This document shows positions 45,010 through 53,847 of a stretch of 64,000 bases of DNA, piece after piece (the stretch's first letter is position 1; each line of letters begins with the position of its first letter). The translations under genes were made by a program, and so were the position numbers. The notes below the pieces were generated by a model that was not told the DNA's origin, did not search any database, and was given only the letters and a program-made list of their open reading frames with translations. The stretch covers positions 1 to 64,000 of the forward strand of contig JABGQA010000065.1 of assembly GCA_018644665.1 (NCBI GenBank), written 5' to 3'. This stretch comes from Candidatus Poribacteria bacterium. GTDB taxonomy: Bacteria > Poribacteria > WGA-4E > GCA-2687025.

Positions 45010-46959
45010 GTGGACACCGACACAGCACTACAGGAAGCCCACGCCCTCTGGCGACAGGCCGATTACGAAGGGGCCGAGCGCACCCTCCGCGCCATCGTGC
45101 GGCACGATCCGGCGCATGTCGACGCCACGCACGAGTTGGGGGCGCTTCTCGTGCACGTCGGGCAGCATCAGCTCGGTGTTTCGGTTCTGAAGCGCGCGGC
45201 TACCCTGGATCCCAGCGCCTCGCGGCTCAACGCTCTCGGGCTGGCGCATGTGGCTGCCGGCGATCTCGCGCAGGCGCTCACCGCGTTCCGGGCCGCTGTG
45301 GGCGTGGACGCAGAATTCGCAGAAGGCTACAACAGCCTGGGCCGTGTGCTGGCGCATGCCGGACATATCGAGCCGGCGGCGGGCGCTCTCGCCCGAGCGC
45401 TGCAACTGGACGAATACTCCGCGTCCGCGTGGGACAGGTTCTGCGCGGCCCTGCGGGAGGCCTCCTCGCCCGGGGCGAATGACCTCCTGGCGGACGAGAT
45501 CGCGCGAGGGCTGTCGATCGCCGGGGCGCATCGGGCAGAGCTTGTCACGTTCGCGATAGGGATCGTCACGGCGGATACCGCGCTGCAAGTGATCCTGCGC
45601 GCCGCCGCGCTGGGTGAGATGGAGACCGTCCGCGCGAACCTGATGGGCGACGCGGTCGCGCGCGTCATGGACGGCTCGTTGATGGCTCGGCTACTCGCCG
45701 TTGGCGTGCTCCCAAGTCGGCCGTACGAAACGCTATTCACGGAGCTGCGCCGACGCTTCGCGCTGGACATCCATGCGGGGCAGTTCGGCGCGAACCACGA
45801 CAAGCTGCCGTTCCTGTGTGGTCTCGCGCGGCAGTGCTTCCTCAACGGGTACGCGTGGCACGAGCAGGACGACGAATTCGCCGCCGTGCGCGCCCTCGTA
45901 GGCGAGACGGCCGCCGAGATCGAGAGCCCGACTCCTACGACCCCGCTCCGCATCGCGATACTCGCCGCGTACGCGCCTCTGAGCGCCTTGCCGTACGCCG
46001 CCGGCATCGCTCGATACGCCGATGCGCAGGCGTCGCCAGAGTTGCATGACCTGGTACTCGCGCAGATTGAGGAGCCCGAACGCGAGCTGCGCCTCTTGGC
46101 GGGGGACGCGGCGTCCGCTGGCGAACTCCGGGGTGGCGCGCGCGTGCGCTGGGTGGATCCGCCGCCCATGCAGCCCGTCGCGCTGACGGCGATGCTCGGG
46201 CTACGGTTCCCTGACCTGCGCCGTGAGGGGTTCAGCGGGCTCGACAGCCCCCGAATCCTCGTGCACGGCTGTGGGCCGGGGAAGGACGCGATCGCCTGGG
46301 CGCGGAACGTCGAGAACGCGTCCGTCGTGGGCGTCGAGCAGAACCCGGCGGAACTGGGCTTCGCCCGTCGCAAGGCTGAAGAGCTGGGACAGGCGAACGT
46401 GGAGTTCGCCGCGGCCCCGCCAGAAGGCGGCTTCGACCTCGTGGCGTGCCCGATGCTTCGGGGCTCTGGGGGAGACGCCGCGTCCGCCCTTGGCGCGTTG
46501 GTCGACTGTGTCCGACCGGGCGGATTGCTGCACGTGAGCATACGGGCGGAGGCCTCGCGACCTCACATCACGGCGGTTCGGGAGTTCGCGCGCGAGGGCG
46601 GCTACGACGACACGGCAGCCGGCATACGCGCATGCCGACGCGCGTTTCTCGCCCTGCCAGACGAGACCGAGTGGAAGGGCGTCTCCACGCACTTCGATGT
46701 TCACACCCGCGCGGGATGCCACGCTCTGTTCTTCGACGACGGATCGCCATACACGACGATCCCAGCTCTGGCCGCGGCGCTGGAGGCGCACTCGGTTGAG
46801 TTCCTCGGGTTCGAGGACGAGGGCGCGTTGGCCGCGTACCGCAACACATTCCCGCGCGACGAGACCGCCCGCGATCTCGACGCCTGGGCCAAGCTCGAGG
46901 GCGACGCCCCCGCGTTGTTCATGCCGGTGTACACGTTCTGGGCGAGAACCGCCGCGTAG
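45010..46959 (+). CDS. TPR-repeat protein with SAM-methyltransferase-like domain
   Basis: TPR-like repeats in N-terminal ~150 aa; 'ILVHGCGPGKDAIAWARNVENASVVGVEQNPAELGFARRKA'; GTG start. Confidence 0.75.
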   Translation: MDTDTALQEAHALWRQADYEGAERTLRAIVRHDPAHVDATHELGALLVHVGQHQLGVSVLKRAATLDPSASRLNALGLAHVAAGDLAQALTAFRAAVGVDAEFAEGYNSLGRVLAHAGHIEPAAGALARALQLDEYSASAWDRFCAALREASSPGANDLLADEIARGLSIAGAHRAELVTFAIGIVTADTALQVILRAAALGEMETVRANLMGDAVARVMDGSLMARLLAVGVLPSRPYETLFTELRRRFALDIHAGQFGANHDKLPFLCGLARQCFLNGYAWHEQDDEFAAVRALVGETAAEIESPTPTTPLRIAILAAYAPLSALPYAAGIARYADAQASPELHDLVLAQIEEPERELRLLAGDAASAGELRGGARVRWVDPPPMQPVALTAMLGLRFPDLRREGFSGLDSPRILVHGCGPGKDAIAWARNVENASVVGVEQNPAELGFARRKAEELGQANVEFAAAPPEGGFDLVACPMLRGSGGDAASALGALVDCVRPGGLLHVSIRAEASRPHITAVREFAREGGYDDTAAGIRACRRAFLALPDETEWKGVSTHFDVHTRAGCHALFFDDGSPYTTIPALAAALEAHSVEFLGFEDEGALAAYRNTFPRDETARDLDAWAKLEGDAPALFMPVYTFWARTAA

Positions 46960-46972
46960 CCATTCCCGGCCA

Positions 46973-48103
46973 CTATTCCGTTGCCCCGCGGGCGACGAGG
47001 AAATCGACGATCTTGCCCTTCTCGCTCTGACGCGCGTAGTGCAGCGGGGTCTGTCCGAGGTCGTCGCGCGCGTTCATGTCCGCTCCGTGATCCAGTAGCA
47101 ATCCGACGACGCGGACGCCTGAGTTGCGGTCCGCCGCGAGATGTAGCGTGGTCCGGCCGTCCTCGACGCGGAGCGATGGGTCAGCGCCACGGGCCAGCAG
47201 CCACGTGGTCGCCTGCACGTCCTCGTGCCGGGCGGCGCCGAGAAGGATGGGCGCCAGGTCGTACTCCCCGTGTCTCAGCAGCACGTCGCAGATGCGCGAA
47301 TACCGGTCGCCTTGCCGCCGCATCGTGCGCAACGCCTCGTACAGCGGCCCCTCGTCGGGAGGATTCGCGGCGCGGTCCAGCAGCAGTTCGACAAGCGGGA
47401 GATTGCCACTGTGACCGGCGGCGACGCTGAGGGGTCGTAGGTAGGACTCCGGGGCCGCCTCGGCGTCGGCGCCCCAATCGATGAGCAACCCCGCGATGTC
47501 CGCGAGGCGTGTCTCAACAGCCCCGTCTGACCGGCCGAGCGCCGACTGCGCGCAATACACCAGGGCCGTCATGCCGTTCTCGTCTTGCGCCTTCGCGGTC
47601 GCAGGTCGGACGTTGAGTTCCCGGCGAACCGCGTCCACGGCGCCGAGGGCCGCTGCGGTATAGAACGTCTCCGGCGCCCCGCGTTCATGGAGCAAGTCCA
47701 CCAGGCGCGCAACACCGGATCGCGCGGCGAGGCAAAGCATGGGCATACCCATCGCGCCCCGTGCGCCTGGATCGGCTCCCATGTCGAGCAGGTATGTCGC
47801 GACATCGCCAAAGCGCGACGCCTTTGTCTCCGTCGCCCAGGCGAGGGTCGTGCCGAGGAGGCGTGTGAGGTCAGGCGATCCGTCGCGCTCCACGGCCGCA
47901 CGCAGAGCCGCGATGTCGCCCTTCTTCGCGGCCGCTTGCGCGCTCATCGGCGCACGGGGATTCGTCCGCGCGCGCCGTGTGGACGCCCGTCTACGACGGT
48001 TGACGCACGCGCGGCATCGCGCCGCCTTGCCGTCGGGCGCCTTGCTGCTGCTGTTGAAATGCCCGAGTGGCTTCTCCTCGTTGCAGCCTGGGCAGAGCTT
48101 CAT
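46973..48103 (-). CDS. Zinc-ribbon plus ankyrin-repeat protein
   Basis: N-term 'CPGCNEEKPLGHFNSSSKAPDGKAARCRAC' (CxxC...CxxC); C-term 'DGRTTLHLAADRNSGVRVVGLLLDHGADMNARDDLGQTPLHYA'. Confidence 0.85.
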   Translation of the reverse strand: MKLCPGCNEEKPLGHFNSSSKAPDGKAARCRACVNRRRRASTRRARTNPRAPMSAQAAAKKGDIAALRAAVERDGSPDLTRLLGTTLAWATETKASRFGDVATYLLDMGADPGARGAMGMPMLCLAARSGVARLVDLLHERGAPETFYTAAALGAVDAVRRELNVRPATAKAQDENGMTALVYCAQSALGRSDGAVETRLADIAGLLIDWGADAEAAPESYLRPLSVAAGHSGNLPLVELLLDRAANPPDEGPLYEALRTMRRQGDRYSRICDVLLRHGEYDLAPILLGAARHEDVQATTWLLARGADPSLRVEDGRTTLHLAADRNSGVRVVGLLLDHGADMNARDDLGQTPLHYARQSEKGKIVDFLVARGATE

Positions 48104-48264
48104 CGCGAACGCCTCCTATCCCGTCACCCGGCGCGGTCCCAAGGGGATACGTGGACGTGGACGGCGACGGTACGGCCCGCGTGGGGCTGTGCGTCAGCGC
48201 TGGGCATGCCCTACAATCTGCGCTGGCACGACTGACCTGGCTGATTGGCGTCGAGAGGACAGGC

Positions 48265-49236
48265 ATGAACGCGTTGCGAGTGGGGATCATCGGATCGGGC
48301 GGGATGGCGCGGGCGCACGCGAACGTCCTCGAGAACACAGCGGACGCGCGCGTGGTCGCCGTGGCTTCGCGAAACGCCGAGACCGGCCAAAGCCTCGCCG
48401 ACGACCACGGAGCCACCTTCTACCCGAACTCCCGTGACGCGATGCGTCGTGATGACATCGACGGCGTCATCATCTGTACGCACAACGACTCCCACGGCGA
48501 GATCGCGCAGGACGCCCTCACCCACGGTAAGCATGTCCTGACCGAGTATCCGCTCGCGCGATCGATCCAGGAAGGCGAGGACACGCTGTCTCTCGCGGCG
48601 TCCGAAGGGCTGGTGTTGCGCGTGACGCACTCCGAGGTGACTTCCGCGGGGCACCTCGCGTTGCGGGAGGCCGTCGCGAACTCGGGCGACCTCATGTTGT
48701 ATGCGTTCCATCGCCTTACGCCCGGTCGAGGCGCTCGCCCGGAGATTCTGCTGAATCTGCCCGTGTCGGGGCCGCCCGCGCACTTCTTCATCTACCACAT
48801 CTATGCCGCGGTCGACCTGTTCGGCCCCGCCGAGTGGGTGGAGGCGTCGGCGCAGTACGAAGGGCTCCGCGAAGGCGGCCGCTACGACTGCTTCGTGAAC
48901 ACGATGACCGTGGGGTTCGCGCGCGGCGGGCTCGGGACGTGGTCGTGGGCCGGCGGTGTGGCTACGGAAAACGCCGACCAGCATGAGCGCATCGTCCTCA
49001 CGGACGCCACCCTCACGCGCGAGGGCGGGCGGTGGCTCCGTTCCACCGGGGACGGCACGGAAGACATCGCGACAGTGGATGCCGATCTGCCCTCGAAACA
49101 TGACCTGTGGGTCCGCGAGGCGCTGTCGGGCGACAACGATCAGGCGCTCGTGGATGGGCGCGTCGCGCTCGACGCCATCCGCGTCAGCCTATCCGCCGAA
49201 CGCGCGATGAACGAGGGACGGCGCATCGAGGTATAG
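48265..49236 (+). CDS. Gfo/Idh/MocA family oxidoreductase
   Basis: 'MNALRVGIIGSGGMARAHANVL', 'DGVIICTHNDSHGEIAQDALTHGKHVLTEYPLA'; start at ATG 48265. Confidence 0.9.
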   Translation: MNALRVGIIGSGGMARAHANVLENTADARVVAVASRNAETGQSLADDHGATFYPNSRDAMRRDDIDGVIICTHNDSHGEIAQDALTHGKHVLTEYPLARSIQEGEDTLSLAASEGLVLRVTHSEVTSAGHLALREAVANSGDLMLYAFHRLTPGRGARPEILLNLPVSGPPAHFFIYHIYAAVDLFGPAEWVEASAQYEGLREGGRYDCFVNTMTVGFARGGLGTWSWAGGVATENADQHERIVLTDATLTREGGRWLRSTGDGTEDIATVDADLPSKHDLWVREALSGDNDQALVDGRVALDAIRVSLSAERAMNEGRRIEV

Positions 49237-49249
49237 GCGCGGAGAAGGG

Positions 49250-50110
49250 ATGATGGGCGACGGCGCGCTATCCATCACGCTGCCCGGCGACGGGCCGACG
49301 GTGGAGTTCGTGACCATCCCCGAAGGCCCCTTCCTCATGGGCGACGTGATGGGTCGCAGCCCCGAAGCTGACACGCGGCCCGTGCACGAAGTTTGGCTCG
49401 ACGCGTATCGCCTCGCCACGACGCCCATCACCAACGAACAGTTCGCGTGGTTCACGCGAGAGACCGCGTACATGACCACCAGGGAGCAACCGGGCGGCGG
49501 CCCTCCCTACTGGCATCAGTATGCTGAGCCCGGCCGGGAACTCTACCCAGTCATCTGCGTCAACTGGATCGATGTGGCCGCCTTCGCCACGTGGGCCGGA
49601 TGCCGACTCCCTACCGAGGCGGAGTGGGAGAAGGGCAGTCGTGGCGGCATCGAGCGCGCCGACTACCCGTGGGGCGACGCCGAGCCCGGTGACCACTGCA
49701 ACTGGCGCGGAGCCACCGTCAAACCCGACGTCGTGGCGCTGAACGGCCACGGGTGGGGCATAACGCCCGTAGGATCGTACCCGCCGAACGGCTACGCCCT
49801 GTACGACATGAGCGGGAATGTGTGGGAGTGGTGCTCCGACGCCTACAGCTCGACCTACTACGCCGACGCTCCCGCGCGGAATCCCGCCGGACCGACGGTC
49901 GACGAGCACGGCTCGCCGGCGCCGATCGTCACGTGGGACGGCTCCGACCACCTCGACGCCGACCCCGATGTGTACAGGTCCATTCGCGGTGGGTGCTGGG
50001 AGAACAACGCGTTCGGCATCCGCTGCTGCGAGCGCATCTACGCGCGGGCGGGCTCGCACCGTAAGCCGTTGGTGGGCGGGGGTCGCCTCGCGATGAGCAT
50101 CGACGCCTAG
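49250..50110 (+). CDS. Formylglycine-generating-enzyme (SUMF1) family protein
   Basis: 'VTIPEGPFLMGDVMGRSPEADTRPVHEVWLDAYRLATTPITNEQF', 'RLPTEAEWEKGSRGG', 'GNVWEWCSDAY'. Confidence 0.9.
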   Translation: MMGDGALSITLPGDGPTVEFVTIPEGPFLMGDVMGRSPEADTRPVHEVWLDAYRLATTPITNEQFAWFTRETAYMTTREQPGGGPPYWHQYAEPGRELYPVICVNWIDVAAFATWAGCRLPTEAEWEKGSRGGIERADYPWGDAEPGDHCNWRGATVKPDVVALNGHGWGITPVGSYPPNGYALYDMSGNVWEWCSDAYSSTYYADAPARNPAGPTVDEHGSPAPIVTWDGSDHLDADPDVYRSIRGGCWENNAFGIRCCERIYARAGSHRKPLVGGGRLAMSIDA

Positions 50111-50880
50111 CCGGCCATCCCCGGCAGCAGCAGTTGCGGCGACGGCGCGGGATGGCTCTTCGGCGGGGGCGTGACGGGCGGCATCTCGTCCCACGTCCTG
50201 CCTTCGAACTCGCGTCCGGCTTTCTTCCTGTGCCGTCCGCCCCACTGCATGAAGTAGAAATGCACGCCGTCGGCGACGCACCGATCGCGCACGTCCGTTG
50301 CCCACGAGGCGTCCATTGGACGCGCGCCGGGCCCGGACTCGCCGCCTACGATCACCCAGTCGATGCCTGTCAGGTCGATGTCGGGAAATGGGCCGAGTAG
50401 CGGGACTAGCGACAGGAACTTCACGTGGCCCGTCGTCGCGCGGAGCTGATCGACGCGCCACGCGTAGTCGTCGTTCTCGACGCTGACGCCCATCCAGATG
50501 TGCGGCGCCCACGGCAGTGTCGGGTCCAGGTCGAGGAGGCGTTCCGAGCGTTTCGTCAGGATCTGGTACGTGTGCCAGTCCGCGGCGCGCATCGTGTCGA
50601 ACATGCGGAGAATGAACTCGTCCGGCACGTCCTCATGCAGGAGGTCGCTCATGGAGTTCACGAAGATCATGCGCGGCCGCTTCCACGTGAGTGGGATCTC
50701 CAGCGCGTGCTCGTGCAGAGCCAGGTCGAAGCCCTCGGCGTAGTTGCGCTGGCCCATCGCTTGCAGGCGCAGGGCTACGCGTTCGGCGTAGCAGTTCTTG
50801 CACCCCGGGCTGATCTTAGTGCAACCCGTGACGGGGTTCCACGTCGCTTCGGTCCACTCGATGTCAGACTTGTCGCCCAC
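50107..50880 (-). CDS. Gp37/Gp68-like (DUF5131) three-Cys-motif protein, copy A
   Basis: '[30 protein letters not shown]' (C-x6-C-x2-C), '[18 protein letters not shown]', 'FYFMQWGG'. Confidence 0.9.
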   Translation of the reverse strand: MGDKSDIEWTEATWNPVTGCTKISPGCKNCYAERVALRLQAMGQRNYAEGFDLALHEHALEIPLTWKRPRMIFVNSMSDLLHEDVPDEFILRMFDTMRAADWHTYQILTKRSERLLDLDPTLPWAPHIWMGVSVENDDYAWRVDQLRATTGHVKFLSLVPLLGPFPDIDLTGIDWVIVGGESGPGARPMDASWATDVRDRCVADGVHFYFMQWGGRHRKKAGREFEGRTWDEMPPVTPPPKSHPAPSPQLLLPGMAG

Positions 50881-50920
50881 GGCGTGCCCCGATGGGAAGG
50901 TGTGCGTGTGGAGGCGGCCG

Positions 50921-51679
50921 TCAGATGCCGCGCAAGGTCAACTGCGGCATTCTCAGGCGCCGCGTGTCGGGCGGTCTAGGCATCTCGTCCCATGTCCTGC
51001 CTTCGAGGTCTCGTCCCGCCTTCTTCTTGTTCACGCCGCCCCACTGCTTGAAGAAGAAGGGGACGCGCTTCTCGCGGCATCGGTCGCGAAGGCCCGTGAC
51101 CCACGTTGGGTCCATCGGTCGCGCGCCGGGGCCGGATTCGCCGCCTACGATCGCCCAGTCGATCCCCGTGAGGTCGATGTCGGGCAGGGGGCCAAGCAGA
51201 GGTTCGAGCGAGAGAAACTTCACGCGCGCGCCGCTCTCGCGCAGGTGGTCGATGCGCCACGCGTAGTCGGCGTTTTCGACGCTCACGCCCATCCAGATGT
51301 GCTGCGCCCACGGGAGCATGTCGCGCATACTCGCTACGCGCTCTGAGCGCTTCGTCAGGACCTGGTACGTGTGCCAGTCGGCGGCGTGCATGGCCTGGAA
51401 CACGCGCAGGATGTAGTCGTCCGGGACGTCCTCGTGGAACAGGTCGCTCATGGAGTTCACGAAGATCATCTGCGGCCGCTTCCACTTGAGCGGGTCGCGC
51501 AACGTGTATTCGTGCAGCGTGACGTCGAAGCCGTTGGCGTATTTGCGCTGACCCATCGCCCGCAAGCGCAGGGCGAGGAGTTCGGCGTAGCAGTGCTTAC
51601 ACCCCGGGCTGACCTTCGTGCAGCCGGTGACGGGGTTCCACGTCGCTTCGGTCCACTCGATGTTCGACTTCTCAGCCAT
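50921..51679 (-). CDS. Gp37/Gp68-like (DUF5131) three-Cys-motif protein, copy B
   Basis: '[30 protein letters not shown]', '[18 protein letters not shown]', 'FFFKQWGG'. Confidence 0.9.
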   Translation of the reverse strand: MAEKSNIEWTEATWNPVTGCTKVSPGCKHCYAELLALRLRAMGQRKYANGFDVTLHEYTLRDPLKWKRPQMIFVNSMSDLFHEDVPDDYILRVFQAMHAADWHTYQVLTKRSERVASMRDMLPWAQHIWMGVSVENADYAWRIDHLRESGARVKFLSLEPLLGPLPDIDLTGIDWAIVGGESGPGARPMDPTWVTGLRDRCREKRVPFFFKQWGGVNKKKAGRDLEGRTWDEMPRPPDTRRLRMPQLTLRGI

Positions 51680-51737
51680 GCCTGCCTTTGGCGCCCAGCA
51701 CGCACACGCATAGCGGCTTCAGCGCGGGATACATGGG

Positions 51738-52853
51738 TCAGGTGTCGGATGGGAACAGCTTCATATCGTCATTGTGCCGACGCGTGCCTCTGACGTCTTC
51801 CCATCCAACGCGGCCATCTTCGTCTAGAGTCTTCACCGCAGCATTGTAGTCCCTGTCCGCGTATTCCATGAAGTGGCTCTGGGCGATCCTCACTCGCACC
51901 TGCCGACGGGACTGGCCTGGGAACTCCGTCACCGTTCTAAGCACGACATCTCGTAGGGCGGCCTGGTGGTTGTTCATCTCCGACTCTCGAATGCCTGGCA
52001 GGGTACAGTCCCACCTAGAGCCTTCGACTGCTTCATGATACGCGCGATGCATGTTGTCATTCATGATCACAAGCGCGTCCTCATGCCGAGAACAGAAAGT
52101 GACGATGCGCTGGATCTTGCCATCGTGCCCATCTCTTATGGGACATGAACCGGTATATAGCATCCCCGCCGACTGAAGCTGGCTTCGGTAACCCGACATC
52201 ACTGCGATTATCCGTTCCTCCGCACTGGAGCCCGTGTCCCACATGAGGTCTTTCCAGTAGTCACCACCCAGCACGGCCGACAGCCTGTCGTGGTAGCTCC
52301 GCATCGTCGACGGGTCCTTACGCCCGTCCAGCACAACGTTCCTCGTGGCCAATCGGTGAATGGCGCCGGCGTCCAGGCTCGTCAGGATCTCGGTGCTGTA
52401 TCGGCGGTCGCGATCGAGGAACGGCTGTAGGATCGAGAACTCGCAGCCCTTCAGTCCAAACGGGTCCATGTATAGGAACACGGTGCGGTCGCCTAGCTGT
52501 GTCCCAAGATCCTTCAGCCATTCTTCCGCGGAGCCCCTCAGCGTCACTACGCTCCCCGCCTCAACCCATCGGCTGAGAAGATGGCTGAGCTTGGTGTGCG
52601 ACCCCCTGTCCTTGTTGATGAAGACAGCGTCGTAGCGGCCCTTCGCGTGTTTCTCGGCTGCCTGGCAGATGATAAGGGGCGATCCGGCGGTTCCATCGTC
52701 GAACTTCCCGGCACCGGCAAAGGCGTCGACGATGACAATGCGGCGGCGCCGTTTGGCGACCTTGGCGAGATATGGTGGCAAGTAATCCCCGAGTGTTCTG
52801 TCCTTTAGCCTCGACCAAGATCTCTTGCCGGCGAAGAAGCCCTTGTCTTGCAC
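51738..52853 (-). CDS. tcmP: Three-Cys-motif partner protein, TcmP-like
   Basis: 'LGDYLPPYLAKVAKRRRRIVIVDAFAGAGKFDDGTAGSPLIICQAA', 'FLYMDPFGLKG'; sits between three-Cys-motif genes. Confidence 0.8.
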   Translation of the reverse strand: MQDKGFFAGKRSWSRLKDRTLGDYLPPYLAKVAKRRRRIVIVDAFAGAGKFDDGTAGSPLIICQAAEKHAKGRYDAVFINKDRGSHTKLSHLLSRWVEAGSVVTLRGSAEEWLKDLGTQLGDRTVFLYMDPFGLKGCEFSILQPFLDRDRRYSTEILTSLDAGAIHRLATRNVVLDGRKDPSTMRSYHDRLSAVLGGDYWKDLMWDTGSSAEERIIAVMSGYRSQLQSAGMLYTGSCPIRDGHDGKIQRIVTFCSRHEDALVIMNDNMHRAYHEAVEGSRWDCTLPGIRESEMNNHQAALRDVVLRTVTEFPGQSRRQVRVRIAQSHFMEYADRDYNAAVKTLDEDGRVGWEDVRGTRRHNDDMKLFPSDT

Positions 52854-52945
52854 GTCGTTCCTCCGACTCCGGGATACGTCGTACGACCCCTTTCTACACT
52901 GTGCGAATCATAGCTGATAATCTGGGCAGCTGTGTTAGGCGCTGC

Positions 52946-53731
52946 CTACATGCGAATCAGCAACTGCTCCGGCAGCGAACCCGCTGGGCGTGGCGGCACA
53001 GGCGGCAAGTCCCGATGTCGGATGCCCTCCAGCGCGCGTCCGGCGCGCTTCCTCCTGCGGCCGCGCCGTTGCTTGTGGGTGAAGGAGACGCCTTGCTCGT
53101 CGCATTGGTCACGGATGTCCGTCACCCAGCGTGGGTCCATCGGTCGCGCGTTGGGGCCGGATTCGGGGCCGACGAACACCCGGTCGATGCCTGCCAGATC
53201 CAGGTCGGGAAGCGGGCCGAGGAGCGGCTCCAGCGACAGGAACTTCACGCGCGCGCCCGTCTGCCGCAGATGGCCGATGCGCCACGCGTACTCCGCATTC
53301 TCGACCGTGACGCCCATGGAGATGTGCGACGCCCACGGGAGAATTGCGTCGATGCGTGAAAGGCGTTCCGCGCGCTTCGTGAGCGCCATGTACGCGTGCT
53401 GTCGCGCGGCGTGCATGACGTTGAACACGCGTAGGATGAACTCGTCGGGTACGTCGTCGTGGAAGAGGTCGCTCATCGAGTTCACGAACACCCGACGCGG
53501 GCGCTTCCACTTGTGCGGCCGCTGCAACGCGTCCTGGTGCAGCGTCACGCGGAAGCCGTTGGCGTACTTCGGTTGGCCGATCGCTTGGAGGCGCAACGCG
53601 ATCCTCTCGGCGTAGCAGTGCTTGCAGCCGGGACTGACCTTTGTGCACCCCGTGATGGGGTTCCACGTTTCGGTCGTGCATCCAGAGTTCGCGTTGTTAC
53701 GCAATGACCGTTCTCCTAGCCGAACCGACAT
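52946..53731 (-). CDS. Gp37/Gp68-like (DUF5131) three-Cys-motif protein, copy C (divergent)
   Basis: '[26 protein letters not shown]'; start inferred at MSVRLGERS (53731) in the listed ORF. Confidence 0.82.
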   Translation of the reverse strand: MSVRLGERSLRNNANSGCTTETWNPITGCTKVSPGCKHCYAERIALRLQAIGQPKYANGFRVTLHQDALQRPHKWKRPRRVFVNSMSDLFHDDVPDEFILRVFNVMHAARQHAYMALTKRAERLSRIDAILPWASHISMGVTVENAEYAWRIGHLRQTGARVKFLSLEPLLGPLPDLDLAGIDRVFVGPESGPNARPMDPRWVTDIRDQCDEQGVSFTHKQRRGRRRKRAGRALEGIRHRDLPPVPPRPAGSLPEQLLIRM

Positions 53732-53847
53732 GACCGGATGCGTGCACGGGCGCGCGTCGTCAATGGCCGACTGTCGGGCCAGAACGCGCGTCGATCGCTG
53801 TGTGAGGACGTTTCGCAACTGAATACAGGATCGAGGATGCCGCGCCT

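Noticed and set aside
39532-53731. Whole 39-54 kb region as one defence island
   Set aside because: Vsr-MTase and the three-Cys/TcmP cluster are ~9 kb apart with ordinary metabolic genes between; linkage not supported by sequence alone.
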